In this document: positions 44,743 to 53,358 of the stretch, piece by piece | Numbering within the stretch: position 1 is the first letter of the stretch | Layout: each line of letters starts with the position of its first letter | NCBI GenBank assembly: GCA_947449575.1 | Contig: CANFRV010000005.1 | Coordinates: 62,001-126,000 of the forward strand | Direction of reading: 5' to 3' | Length of the DNA: 64,000 nt | From: Flavobacteriales bacterium | Lineage (GTDB): Bacteria; Bacteroidota; Bacteroidia; Flavobacteriales_D; Crocinitomicaceae | The notes under the pieces: generated by a model | Told to the model about the DNA's origin: nothing | Database searches by the model: none | The model's input: only the letters and a program-made list of their open reading frames with translations | Program-made: the position numbers and the translations under genes

Positions 44743-47406
44743 TTATCGATGCCCCTTTATATCCTCTTCTATCTTTTCATCTAGTAAAGTTGAAAACTTA
44801 AGCGATAATTCTTCATACTGTTGTATTTTTTTACGCCCTTGATTAGCATAAACGACATCTTTGTTTTTTTCATTTTCATCCACTACTACTTTGAGTTCTT
44901 CGATTTTTTCTGAAAATGTTTTCATGTAATAAGCGATGAACTTCCCATAAAACATCTTTGTATAATGATCTCCATTTTCTTTTAGATAAACGAAAAGTTC
45001 AAAAGCTTTTTCATTTACATCAACATCTAATTTTGTGCTATACAAGGCAAAAGAATTCATTACGCTAATTTTATCGTACCCTTTCAAATTATTTCCTTTT
45101 AATGTTTTTTCAAAAAAAGCATAATCATCTGTCGTTCCATGAGCACTGTATATTTGTCCTATTACATCTAAAGTCAACGTAGAACTTTCATTCTCTAGTT
45201 TTTTCGCTTCAACCAAAGCTAATTTAGGATTTATTTGTCCTAAGTTTGAAAGTGCTGTTGAAAGTACGAGATAGGATTGTTCTTTTTTCATCCCTTCTAA
45301 CAACAGCTCTACAAATACTTCATCCTCTAGATTCTTCCCTAAAAATGAAAGTGCATCTGCTCTGACTTGCGAATTAGAATCTGCTATAGCAAGTGTTTTA
45401 ATTATTTCTATTGCAGCGATTTTATTCTGGTCTTTCAATTTGTTCGCCTGAGCAATTGCAACGGATCGGATTTCCCAAAAAGGGTCTTTCAAAGCGTCAA
45501 TATTCATTTGCTCTGATTGCGAGTTATTCAATTTTATTCCTTCTGACAAGCCTAATTTTCGTGCTTTATATGTTTTCCCGTTGTAGTATTGATACACATA
45601 TTGGTCAAGAGGCTTCTCTTCTCGAATCTTTGCAAGAAGCATCTGCTGATCGTCCACAATTACACACCTTAATGTTCCATCGTAGGGCAGAGTAAATTCA
45701 TTTATTAACGAATCTACAAGTACTTTATGTATATGTTTTCCTAATGAATCAAAAACGGCAATTTGCAGAGGTAATTTAAATATAGGAGAAAGGTCCAAAT
45801 TTTGACTTTGTTCAATCGATATTTTTACAGTTTTATCCGTTTTATTTTGTGACTGTTTTATATCGAGAATTGGGTGTGCAGAACCTAAATACCATTGATC
45901 AAAAAACCAATTTAAATCTTCTCCAGAGACCTCTTCGAAAGATAATCGTAGTTGGGAATATTCTGCTGATTTGAATTTATTAGTTGTTAGATAAAGAGTA
46001 AGCCCTTTAAAAAAAGCATCGTCACCTAAATAGGACCTCAACATGTGTAAAATTCTTCCGCCTTTATTATAAGAATGACCATCAAACATTTCTTCTTTGT
46101 CATCAAATTCAAACCATACTAGATCATGATATCCTTTATCTTGCGCTGATTCATAATATCCGTCTGCTTCAATTTCTGCTCTGTAAGCAGCTTCATCGGA
46201 GCCAAATCGGTGCTCATCCCATAAGTATTGAGAATAATTCGCAAAAGATTCATTCAACGTTAAATTTGACCATGATTCACAGGTAACTAAATCACCAAAC
46301 CAATGATGAAATAATTCGTGGGCAATTGTAGATTGATCATTTTCATCTAGTAATTCTCGTTTCGTTTTATACACGTAATCACCAAAAACCACAGCGCCAG
46401 TGTTTTCCATTGCTCCCGAAACATATTCTCTCACCACAATTTGTGAATATTTATCCCAGGCATATTCTACTCCTAAAAGCTGTGAAAAGTATTTAATCAT
46501 CTTTGGAGTTTCACCGAAAATATCTTTCGCCACAGATTCCCATTCTGGTTCTACGTAATAATTTACTTCTATTTTTGAACCATCTGGGCGCGTATAATAA
46601 TCTTTTACTTGTTTAAATTCACCAACTGCCATCATAAATAAATAAGGCGCATGTGGTAAATCTTGCTTCCAATGATCCGTTCGACTTCCATTGGAATTTA
46701 CTTTTGAACTTATTAATTTCCCATTCGAAAGAGTGGTGTATTTTTGGTCTACCGTGATGAAAATTTCCTCGGTGGTTTTAGCATTTGGTGAATCAATTGT
46801 GGGAAACCAAGCAGAGTTCGATTCTGTTTCTCCTTGCGTCCAAATTTGAGGCATTTTCGATTTATTTTCTCCTTTTGGATTGATGAAATATAACCCTTTA
46901 TCTTCTAGAATTGCTTCACTTCCCTTTGTTACTCTGTCGTTTGGTTTAGCAATATAATTTATTTGTATTGTATAATTTTCAGTTCTTTTATACTCTTTGT
47001 TTAATTTAATATGTAAAAAATCATTCACATATGAATAAGCTAATGCTTGATTATTCAACGAAACACTTAGAATCTCCATTCCTTTTGCATCTAAAACCAA
47101 GCTGTCTGAGGCATAGAAATGAGGTTTTGCGGTAATGGTCGCGATTCCATTCATTCTTGCGTTAGGCCAATCAAAATTTACTTCCAATTTGGTGTGAATC
47201 AAATCTGTTAATGTAGTTTCAGTTGCGCGATAAACAGGCCTTGAAACAGGATAAATCGATTCATCCAGATCATCTAACATGAAATCAGCAGAAGCATTTT
47301 CTTCTTGAAGAATCGTATTTTTATCCGTAGAACTTTTTTTATAAGATCTGCAACTCGTGAAAGCAAAAATGATTGAAATTAATAAGAAATAAAGCCCTCT
47401 ATTCAT
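44743..47406 (-). CDS. M1-family aminopeptidase lipoprotein with HEAT-like tail
   Basis: 887 residues. It starts MNRGLYFLLISIIFAFTSCR, a lipoprotein signal (lipobox FTSC). The N-terminal beta domain is followed by the thermolysin-like catalytic domain: exopeptidase motif SGAMENTGAVVF, zinc motif HELFHHWFGD and the third ligand in NESFANY. The C-terminal about 300 residues are helical and repetitive (DPFWEIRSVAIAQANKLKDQ, NSQVRADALSFLGKN), like HEAT repeats. It removes N-terminal residues from peptides in the envelope. A second, shorter M1 gene lies at the window's right end. Confidence 0.95.
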   Translation of the reverse strand: MNRGLYFLLISIIFAFTSCRSYKKSSTDKNTILQEENASADFMLDDLDESIYPVSRPVYRATETTLTDLIHTKLEVNFDWPNARMNGIATITAKPHFYASDSLVLDAKGMEILSVSLNNQALAYSYVNDFLHIKLNKEYKRTENYTIQINYIAKPNDRVTKGSEAILEDKGLYFINPKGENKSKMPQIWTQGETESNSAWFPTIDSPNAKTTEEIFITVDQKYTTLSNGKLISSKVNSNGSRTDHWKQDLPHAPYLFMMAVGEFKQVKDYYTRPDGSKIEVNYYVEPEWESVAKDIFGETPKMIKYFSQLLGVEYAWDKYSQIVVREYVSGAMENTGAVVFGDYVYKTKRELLDENDQSTIAHELFHHWFGDLVTCESWSNLTLNESFANYSQYLWDEHRFGSDEAAYRAEIEADGYYESAQDKGYHDLVWFEFDDKEEMFDGHSYNKGGRILHMLRSYLGDDAFFKGLTLYLTTNKFKSAEYSQLRLSFEEVSGEDLNWFFDQWYLGSAHPILDIKQSQNKTDKTVKISIEQSQNLDLSPIFKLPLQIAVFDSLGKHIHKVLVDSLINEFTLPYDGTLRCVIVDDQQMLLAKIREEKPLDQYVYQYYNGKTYKARKLGLSEGIKLNNSQSEQMNIDALKDPFWEIRSVAIAQANKLKDQNKIAAIEIIKTLAIADSNSQVRADALSFLGKNLEDEVFVELLLEGMKKEQSYLVLSTALSNLGQINPKLALVEAKKLENESSTLTLDVIGQIYSAHGTTDDYAFFEKTLKGNNLKGYDKISVMNSFALYSTKLDVDVNEKAFELFVYLKENGDHYTKMFYGKFIAYYMKTFSEKIEELKVVVDENEKNKDVVYANQGRKKIQQYEELSLKFSTLLDEKIEEDIKGHR

Positions 47407-47596
47407 TTGTGTATTTTTTATTTTTGTCGTTTTTTAATACAAATCAAGGAGAATCATCTTGTAATTATTTATTCCTCAATCATTCGAAATCAAATATAGG
47501 TTTATTTAGTATATTTTGATTTGAAATATGTTTTTTTATGAAATGATTCAAGAATAAAATCAACTATAGAAATGACCTATTTAATGACTAAAATCT

Positions 47597-47956
47597 TTAC
47601 ATATACGCAGTAAATGCATCTTCTATATGTTCTATTTTCGTACGAAATGAATTATGAACAATCGAAATAACATCAAATCTAGTATCTACATCTAAATTCT
47701 TAATTTTTAGATAGTGATCCGCCACTTGAATGATGATTTTCTGTTTTGCGCGAGTAACGGCTTGCCAAGGTTCTCCAATTTCTGCTGTTTGTCTCGCCTT
47801 TACCTCGATCACAACCAATTGATTATTAAATGAGGCGACAATATCAATCTCATTTCGATTGAATTTATAATTCCTAGTTAGGATGTTGTATCCTTTGCTT
47901 ACAAGGTGAGAAACAGCTAAATTTTCTCCCAAAATGCCTAATTCTTGATTGGTCAT
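47597..47956 (-). CDS. yraN: YraN (UPF0102) family nuclease-like protein
   Basis: 119 residues with a restriction-endonuclease-like core. The family pattern is visible as GILGENLAVSHLVSKGYNIL followed by TRNYKFNRNEIDIVA, with Asp in EIDIV and the catalytic-like VVIEVKAR. The family is conserved in nearly all bacteria; its biochemical role is not settled. It starts 45 bases after the RAYT gene, same strand. Confidence 0.93.
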   Translation of the reverse strand: MTNQELGILGENLAVSHLVSKGYNILTRNYKFNRNEIDIVASFNNQLVVIEVKARQTAEIGEPWQAVTRAKQKIIIQVADHYLKIKNLDVDTRFDVISIVHNSFRTKIEHIEDAFTAYM

Positions 47957-48001
47957 ATTTCTGATTTTCTAATTTATGTTGGTTAGAATTACGATTTAAA
48001 T

Positions 48002-48700
48002 TTATTCTCCAAAAAATCTGTCTTCATCCCATTTCTTAACATTGTTCTTAATATAATTTGAAATTTGATGATATGAATGTTCATTTTGAATTAAATGATC
48101 GTAATACAATCGTTGCCATTCAAATGTATATCCCAATCGACGCGCGTGTTTTGTTACAGCAGATTTATAAGACCCGATAATCGAGGAAACGGAATTTTTA
48201 CCAATGTTTTGATAACGATTTTGTCCGATGGATTTTTGTTGCGATTGTTGCGATTGTTGCGATTGTTGCGATTGTTGCGATTGTTGCGATTGTTGCGATT
48301 GTTGCGATTGTAGGGACAGGGCATGCCCTGTCCCTACAATCGCCGCCGTCATACCCGCCATACCCCCACCATTATCCCCATCGTTAATTTCCCCGGGATC
48401 CGAAATCATTTCATCATCAATATACCCGCCATTTAATGTCAATATCGCGTGTATATGATTGGGCATTACAACAAATGCATCCAATTTGATATTTTTTGCG
48501 TGATTTTTTATTTCATCCCAAAATATATCGGCGAGGACACCAATGTTGGATAAATTCATTTTACCATTTATAATTTCACCAAAAAAATGTTTCCGGTTTT
48601 TTGTGCAGATGGTTATAAAATAGGAACCAGCCCATCGATAATCCCAATTTTGTAATCGTATTGTTTCGTTTCGAAATTTGTTTTGAAAATAGGTTGCCAT
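48002..48700 (-). CDS. REP-associated tyrosine transposase (RAYT, HUH)
   Basis: 232-residue single-strand HUH transposase of the Y1/IS200-like superfamily. It begins NWDYRWAGSYFITICTKNRK, with the HUH motif in VVMPNHIHAIL (His 82 and 84) and a candidate nucleophile Tyr 178 in SIIGSYKSAVT; WQRLYYDHLIQNE and ISNYIKNNVKKW close the fold. Unusually, residues about 89-158 are an insertion between the two active-site halves, made of Gly/Asp-rich sequence, a peptide encoded by a 40-bp perfect palindrome, and eight Ser-Gln-Gln repeats. The frame stays open throughout. Such genes are usually domesticated and act on REP palindromes scattered in the genome. Confidence 0.88.
   Translation of the reverse strand: MATYFQNKFRNETIRLQNWDYRWAGSYFITICTKNRKHFFGEIINGKMNLSNIGVLADIFWDEIKNHAKNIKLDAFVVMPNHIHAILTLNGGYIDDEMISDPGEINDGDNGGGMAGMTAAIVGTGHALSLQSQQSQQSQQSQQSQQSQQSQQSQQKSIGQNRYQNIGKNSVSSIIGSYKSAVTKHARRLGYTFEWQRLYYDHLIQNEHSYHQISNYIKNNVKKWDEDRFFGE
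48239..48310 (-). repeat. Eight tandem 9-bp repeats inside the RAYT gene
   Basis: Unit TTGCGATTG (plus strand) is repeated eight times without change. It is in frame and encodes a (Ser-Gln-Gln) run at residues about 131-154. The last unit overlaps the left end of the palindrome. Perfect identity points to recent slippage and a copy number that may vary between strains. Confidence 0.97.
48304..48343. repeat. 40-bp perfect palindrome inside the RAYT gene
   Basis: All 40 bases are self-complementary around the centre at 48323/48324. The core reads TAGGGACAGGGC and its mirror. It encodes residues about 120-133 of the RAYT protein. It has the look of a REP/BIME-type hairpin, the substrate class of this enzyme family. 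I found no second copy in the window. Confidence 0.95.
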
Positions 48701-48802
48701 TGAGTTAAATTATTTCATTCTCTATCTAATTTAGTTAAATAGTTGAAATAAATCAATAACAAAATGATTTATTTGAATTTTTTTAAAAACCCAAAATGAG
48801 AA

Positions 48803-49381
48803 TTATTTACCCATTAATCTCGCCACATATTTTCCAATAATATCAAATTCTAAATTGATTTTATCGCCAATTTTTAGTTGATGAAAATTCGTGTGTTCGT
48901 ATGTGTAAGGAATGATGCAAACTGAAAATTGTCTGTCTTTAGAATCAACAACTGTTAAACTTACACCATTGACAGTGATAGAACCTTTTTCAACGGTTAC
49001 TTGTTCGGTTAAATAGTTGAAGGTAAATTTCCAACTTCCGTTTTGATCTTCGATGTTTGTGCAAGTTGCTGTTGTATCAACATGCCCTTGCACTATATGT
49101 CCGTCGAGGCGACCATTCATTTGCATACATCTCTCTAAATTTACTTTGGTACCTACTTTCCATTCACCTAGATTCGTTTTTTCTAACGTTTCGTGAATAG
49201 CAGTAACGGTATATTCATCGTCGTTGATTGAAACAACCGTTAAACATGCCCCATTGTGCGCAACACTTTGATCGATTTTTAACTCATTTGCAATCGATGA
49301 TTGAACTGTAAAATGAATGTTTTCGCCTTCTTTTTTAATCGCTGTAATATGTCCTATTTGTTCAATAATCCCTGTAAACAT
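48803..49381 (-). CDS. ribE: Riboflavin synthase (alpha chain)
   Basis: 192-residue enzyme that dismutates 6,7-dimethyl-8-ribityllumazine to riboflavin. The two homologous lumazine-binding barrels are visible: MFTGIIEQIGHITAI with NGACLTVV, then GHIVQGHVDTTATC with KGSITVNGVSLTVVD. The end FDIIGKYVARL is standard. It begins 12 bases after the NYN-LOTUS gene and is likely in its transcript. No FMN riboswitch is visible in the short gap. Confidence 0.97.
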   Translation of the reverse strand: MFTGIIEQIGHITAIKKEGENIHFTVQSSIANELKIDQSVAHNGACLTVVSINDDEYTVTAIHETLEKTNLGEWKVGTKVNLERCMQMNGRLDGHIVQGHVDTTATCTNIEDQNGSWKFTFNYLTEQVTVEKGSITVNGVSLTVVDSKDRQFSVCIIPYTYEHTNFHQLKIGDKINLEFDIIGKYVARLMGK

Positions 49382-49393
49382 AAACTCTACTTG

Positions 49394-50134
49394 TTATTTA
49401 TTTCGAACGTAAATTAATTTCGTTTTCCCTTTAGAATTCTCTCTTTGTTCAATTTCAAATTGGTTGGTTGAATTTATAAGGGGCGTCAATTTTTCAAAAC
49501 CATAATTTCTTGAATCGAAATTAGGTTGTTTTTTCATTAATAAACTTCCTACATCACCCAAAAAAGCCCATCCTTCATAATCTGCTAAATCTGAAATAGT
49601 AGAAGAAATTAATTGAATAACTTTAGGCGTAATTTTATCTACTTCATTTTTCTTTTGAGCAATCCCTTTTTCAACTGGATTATTTGACTGGGATCCTTGG
49701 TTTTTAAGAATTTCAATGTAGATAAACCGATCACATGCAACAATAAAAGGTTCAGGCGTTTTCTTTTCTCCAATGCCAATCACATACATGCTCGCTTCAC
49801 GCAATCTTGTTGCCAAACGTGTAAAATCACTATCGCTCGAAACCAAACAAAAACCACTGACCTTTTCTGAATACAATAAATCCATAGCGTCGATAATCAT
49901 TGCTGAATCAGTAGCATTTTTTCCTGTGGTATAGGCATATTGTTGAATTGGAGTAATTGCATTCTGTAATAATAAATTTTTCCATTTCGAAAGATTTGGT
50001 TGTGTCCAATCTCCATATATACGTTTCACCGTTGGGTTTCCATATTTTGCAATTTCTTCCATCATCTCTTTTACATTCGCTGAAGGAATATTGTCACCAT
50101 CTATCAAGACGGCTAATTTTAAGTCTTTTTCCAT
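49394..50134 (-). CDS. NYN-domain nuclease-like protein with LOTUS (OST-HTH) domain
   Basis: 246 residues. The N-terminal PIN-like NYN domain (LabA/limkain type) shows the acidic residues of its metal site in LAVLIDGDNIPSANV, GKNATDSAMIIDAMDLL and CLVSSDSDFTRLATRLREAS. The C-terminal about 70 residues (VIQLISSTISDLADYEGWAF, RNYGFEKLTPLIN) form an OST-HTH/LOTUS domain, which in other proteins binds RNA, including G-quadruplexes. An RNA-processing or RNA-surveillance role is likely (inference). It is 12 bases upstream of ribE and divergent from the efflux operon. A -7-like TATCTTTG is at 50199-50192. Confidence 0.9.
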   Translation of the reverse strand: MEKDLKLAVLIDGDNIPSANVKEMMEEIAKYGNPTVKRIYGDWTQPNLSKWKNLLLQNAITPIQQYAYTTGKNATDSAMIIDAMDLLYSEKVSGFCLVSSDSDFTRLATRLREASMYVIGIGEKKTPEPFIVACDRFIYIEILKNQGSQSNNPVEKGIAQKKNEVDKITPKVIQLISSTISDLADYEGWAFLGDVGSLLMKKQPNFDSRNYGFEKLTPLINSTNQFEIEQRENSKGKTKLIYVRNK

Positions 50135-50330
50135 TTTATTTTCCTTGAATTTATTAAGGATTATTCTAAAATAAAACTAAATTCAATTATTCAAAGATAC
50201 CGATTTTTCACGAAATATCTGTTTTAAAAAATATTATTGAATTTGAGATTCTACGCAAATTAGTAAAATGAAAGATCATCCTAATTGGTTGACCTTTTTT
50301 GGTCACTTTATTAATTATTCTTCTTTGCTA

Positions 50331-50362
50331 TTTGGTTACATAAAGAATTAATTATACTTTTG
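50331..50362 (+). promoter_or_regulatory. Promoter of the TetR-efflux operon
   Basis: TTTG (50331-50334), a 20-base spacer, then TACTTTTG (50355-50362), matching the Bacteroidota -33/-7 consensus. It abuts the inverted repeat operator at 50363-50382. Confidence 0.65.
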
Positions 50363-50382
50363 GTTTAACCAAACGGTTAAAC
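50363..50382 (+). promoter_or_regulatory. TetR operator
   Basis: Perfect inverted repeat GTTTAACC-AAAC-GGTTAAAC with 8-bp arms, ending one base before the TetR ATG and starting directly after the -7 box. Bound repressor would cover the transcription start, so the operon is probably autorepressed. Confidence 0.65.
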
Positions 50383-50383
50383 T

Positions 50384-51010
50384 ATGGGGTTAAAAGAGAA
50401 ATGTACAGAAGAAAAAATTCTAGAAGCGGCAAAAAACGTTTTTATGAAATATGGCTTCTATGGCGCTAAAATGCAGGATATTTCCAATCAAGCTGGAATT
50501 AACAAAGCTCTTTTACATTACTATTTTAGAAACAAAGAAAAATTATTTGATCAAGTTTTTGAGGGTGCGTTGGCCAAATATTTTGAACAAATGTTGGTTT
50601 TTTCGGACACTTCTTTGCCTGTTCAAGAACGTATTTTCAGATATGTAGATAATGTTATTACGTTTCTATCAGAATATCCGCAAATGTCGATGTTTATTAT
50701 CAAAGAAATAAGTATCAATCAAGAGATGTTTTACGAGAAGGTTGCTCATTTAAAAAAAGGAAGTAGAATCCATTTAATAACACTTCTTCAACAAGCCATG
50801 GAAACAGATGAAATTGCGCAATTTGATCCCGTTATTTTTGTAATGAATTTGCATTCTCTTTGTGCCTATCCATTCATTGCAGCGCCTATTTTTAAGGCTA
50901 TCATCAATACAAACGGCGTTGATTTTGAAGACGCAGAAAATCTAAAATTAAAAAAGTCCGTAAAGGAATTTATAGCGTTTAAATTAACAAAAACGAACGA
51001 GAAAAAATGA
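50384..51010 (+). CDS. TetR/AcrR-family transcriptional regulator
   Basis: 208 residues. The N-terminal helix-turn-helix is standard: EEKILEAAKNVFMKYGFYGA then KMQDISNQAGINKALLHYYF (residues about 8-55). The C-terminal part is the variable ligand-binding helical domain. It is the first gene of a four-gene efflux operon; its stop overlaps the TolC start by 4 bases. The operator at 50363-50382 suggests that it represses itself and the pump until a pump substrate binds (inference from the layout). Confidence 0.93.
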   Translation: MGLKEKCTEEKILEAAKNVFMKYGFYGAKMQDISNQAGINKALLHYYFRNKEKLFDQVFEGALAKYFEQMLVFSDTSLPVQERIFRYVDNVITFLSEYPQMSMFIIKEISINQEMFYEKVAHLKKGSRIHLITLLQQAMETDEIAQFDPVIFVMNLHSLCAYPFIAAPIFKAIINTNGVDFEDAENLKLKKSVKEFIAFKLTKTNEKK

Positions 51011-52263
51011 AAAAAATTATTTTACTTTTCCTGTTATCTTCTCAGGTAAGCCTCTATGCACAGGATGATATCCTAATTTTAGACTCCTGCATTATTTGGG
51101 CAAAAAAGCATTATCCCTTATTGAAACAAAACAATTTAATCAACTCAAATTCGGAGGTAAATTTGAAGGCAATTAATGAAAATTGGTTCCCTCAGTTGTC
51201 TTTTTTGGTAAAAGCGAATTATCAAAGCGAAGTGGTGGTTTTCCCGGGTGTGAATTATAAATTCCCTCATGATACATATCTGAGTTCAGTGAGTTTAAAT
51301 CAAACTATTTATGACGGTGGACAAACGAAACAACAAAAATTGATTGAAGGATTAAATTCTACGTTAGATCTTCAAAAAAACGAGATTGAAATGTATCGAA
51401 TTATTGAACAAGTAAATCAATTGTATGTGACGATTTTGCTTTCACGCGAAAATTTAAATGTGCTCAATATTTACAAAAACAATATTGATAATCGGATTTC
51501 AAATTTAAAAATAGCGAGTGAAAATGGACTAGCACTTCAAAGTAGTTTAGATGAATTCGAGGCGGAATCTTTAAAAACAGAGCAAGGAATAATCGAAGCT
51601 CAGGAGAATTTAAAGGCAATCTATAAATCCTTAGAATTTTACATTGGGTCGCCTGTTTCGGAAAAAACAATATTGAAGCCGCTGCCTTTAGGTGGAATCA
51701 CCAACGGAAGTGAAATTCAACGTCCAGAAATAAAGTTTTTTGATATTCAAAAAGAATTAATGGATTCTAAATATGATTTAACGTCAAAATTAGCTCTTCC
51801 AAAAGTGTCACTGTATGCGGATGTAAATTATGGTCGTCCTGGTCCTAACTTCTTGAATCAAAATTTAAGAGGATTCGCAAATACGGGAGTTAGCGTAAAG
51901 TGGAATATTGGCTCTTTATATGGCCTTTCGAGAGAAAGAAACCGTTTAACGATTAGTCAACAAATGATAGATGTTCAAAAAGATAATTTCCTTTTCAACG
52001 TTAATAATACCCTAATTTCTCAAACAATTCAAATAAATTCGATCAAAGAAATTATAGAAAAAGACAAATTGATTGTTGAAAAACGACACAATATAACCTT
52101 GAGCGCATTGTCTCAATTAGAAAATGGTAAAATAACCTCTACCGATTATTTGACACAATTAAACGCAGAATTACAAGCAAAATTAAATCAAAAAATTCAT
52201 GAAATTCGATTAATGAATGCCATGACAAGCTACAATACGACAAAAGGAATTACCAATTTTTAA
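51007..52263 (+). CDS. TolC-family outer-membrane efflux protein
   Basis: 418 residues with signal peptide MKKIILLFLLSSQVSLYAQ. It is the trimeric outer-membrane channel of a tripartite pump. TolC features are the internally repeated helical hairpins (for example QNNLINSNSEVNLKAINENW and LYVTILLSRENLNVLN) and the beta segments LSSVSLNQTIYDGGQTKQQK and GVSVKWNIGSLYG. It overlaps TetR by 4 bases and is 11 bases before the HlyD start. Confidence 0.92.
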   Translation: MKKIILLFLLSSQVSLYAQDDILILDSCIIWAKKHYPLLKQNNLINSNSEVNLKAINENWFPQLSFLVKANYQSEVVVFPGVNYKFPHDTYLSSVSLNQTIYDGGQTKQQKLIEGLNSTLDLQKNEIEMYRIIEQVNQLYVTILLSRENLNVLNIYKNNIDNRISNLKIASENGLALQSSLDEFEAESLKTEQGIIEAQENLKAIYKSLEFYIGSPVSEKTILKPLPLGGITNGSEIQRPEIKFFDIQKELMDSKYDLTSKLALPKVSLYADVNYGRPGPNFLNQNLRGFANTGVSVKWNIGSLYGLSRERNRLTISQQMIDVQKDNFLFNVNNTLISQTIQINSIKEIIEKDKLIVEKRHNITLSALSQLENGKITSTDYLTQLNAELQAKLNQKIHEIRLMNAMTSYNTTKGITNF

Positions 52264-52274
52264 AAGTGAACAGA

Positions 52275-53357
52275 ATGGAAAACGAAAAAAAACCAAAAAA
52301 AGGGAACAAACTAAAAGTAATTATAGGAATATTAGCCGTTGTGCTCACTTTAGGAATAACCTATTTTATCAATGCTAAAAACTTTGAGTCGACAGATAAC
52401 GCACAAATAGACGCGGACATTATCCCAATAAAATCGAGTATTTCTGGTTATATTAAATCTATTAATTTTGAAGATAACCAAGAAGTAAAAAAAGGGCAGA
52501 TATTGTTTACGATAGATGACACTGAATTGAAAACAAAAGTTGCGCAAGCTGAAGCAGCATTAGAAAATGCGAAGGCGAACCTACTATCTTCTAGAAGCAG
52601 CGCTAAAGCAACGAGTCAAAATGCAGATGCTGCAGTCATTTCAACGGGCACAACCGTTCAAAATATATCTGTTGCAAAAGCACGATTGACTAAAATTCAA
52701 GAAGATTATAACCGTGTTAAAAATATGTTTTCGGCAAAAGCAGCGACTCAAGCAGAATTAGATGGTGTAAAAGCAGAATTAGCGGTTTCCCAAGCTCAAT
52801 ATGAAGTAGCGTTGAACCAAAACAAAACATCATCTGCTCAATCTTTGGGAGTGCGTTCACAAGCGGAAGCGCAGGCTGCGATGATTTCTTTAGCAGAAGC
52901 ACTGGTGAAACAAAAGCAAGCAGAATTAATCCTAGCACAAACGCAGTTAGACTATGCTGTTGTTAAGGCACCAGCAAATGGAATTGTATCAAGAAGAGCT
53001 GTGGAAGTTGGTCAATATATTTCTATTGGACAGCCTTTATGTTCTACGATTGACAATACTGCATTATGGATTGCGGCAAATTTTAAAGAGACACAAGTAA
53101 GTAAAATAAAGCCTGGTCAAGAAGTTGAGATTAAAATTGATGCGTATCCAAATCTAAAATTAAAAGGAAAAGTTCAATCATTTATAGGAGCTACTGGAGC
53201 AAAATTTTCTTTGCTTCCTCCAGATAATTCAACGGGAAATTTTGTGAAAATTGTACAACGTGTTCCTGTAAAGATTTCAATTGATAAAGTATCAAAAGAA
53301 GAAATGAAAATTTTATTCCCAGGATTGAGTTCATTCGTTTCTGTAAAAGTGAAATAA
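52275..53357 (+). CDS. HlyD/EmrA-type membrane fusion protein
   Basis: 360 residues from the ATG at 52275 (a GTG three codons upstream is possible). One membrane helix (about 14-33, LKVIIGILAVVLTLGITYF), then the split lipoyl domain (IDADIIPIKSSISGYIKSIN and LDYAVVKAPANGIVSRRAVE), a long coiled-coil hairpin rich in Ala and Gln (about 90-210), and a beta-barrel part (ALWIAANFKETQVSKIKPGQ). As EmrA-like adaptor it joins the MFS pump to TolC. Confidence 0.93.
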   Translation: MENEKKPKKGNKLKVIIGILAVVLTLGITYFINAKNFESTDNAQIDADIIPIKSSISGYIKSINFEDNQEVKKGQILFTIDDTELKTKVAQAEAALENAKANLLSSRSSAKATSQNADAAVISTGTTVQNISVAKARLTKIQEDYNRVKNMFSAKAATQAELDGVKAELAVSQAQYEVALNQNKTSSAQSLGVRSQAEAQAAMISLAEALVKQKQAELILAQTQLDYAVVKAPANGIVSRRAVEVGQYISIGQPLCSTIDNTALWIAANFKETQVSKIKPGQEVEIKIDAYPNLKLKGKVQSFIGATGAKFSLLPPDNSTGNFVKIVQRVPVKISIDKVSKEEMKILFPGLSSFVSVKVK

Positions 53358-53358
53358 C

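Noticed and set aside
48239-48310. Possible CRISPR array
   Set aside because: Nine-base units repeat with no spacers, and they are in frame inside a coding region.
48095-48458. Plus-strand frames rich in Cys-Asp or Leu-Arg across the RAYT gene
   Set aside because: They are antisense readings of the 9-bp tandem repeat and the RAYT coding strand.
50290-50305. TGACC-N6-GGTCA inverted repeat in the NYN-TetR divergent region
   Set aside because: Arms of five bases with a T6 spacer; may be chance, and the stronger TetR repeat explains regulation.
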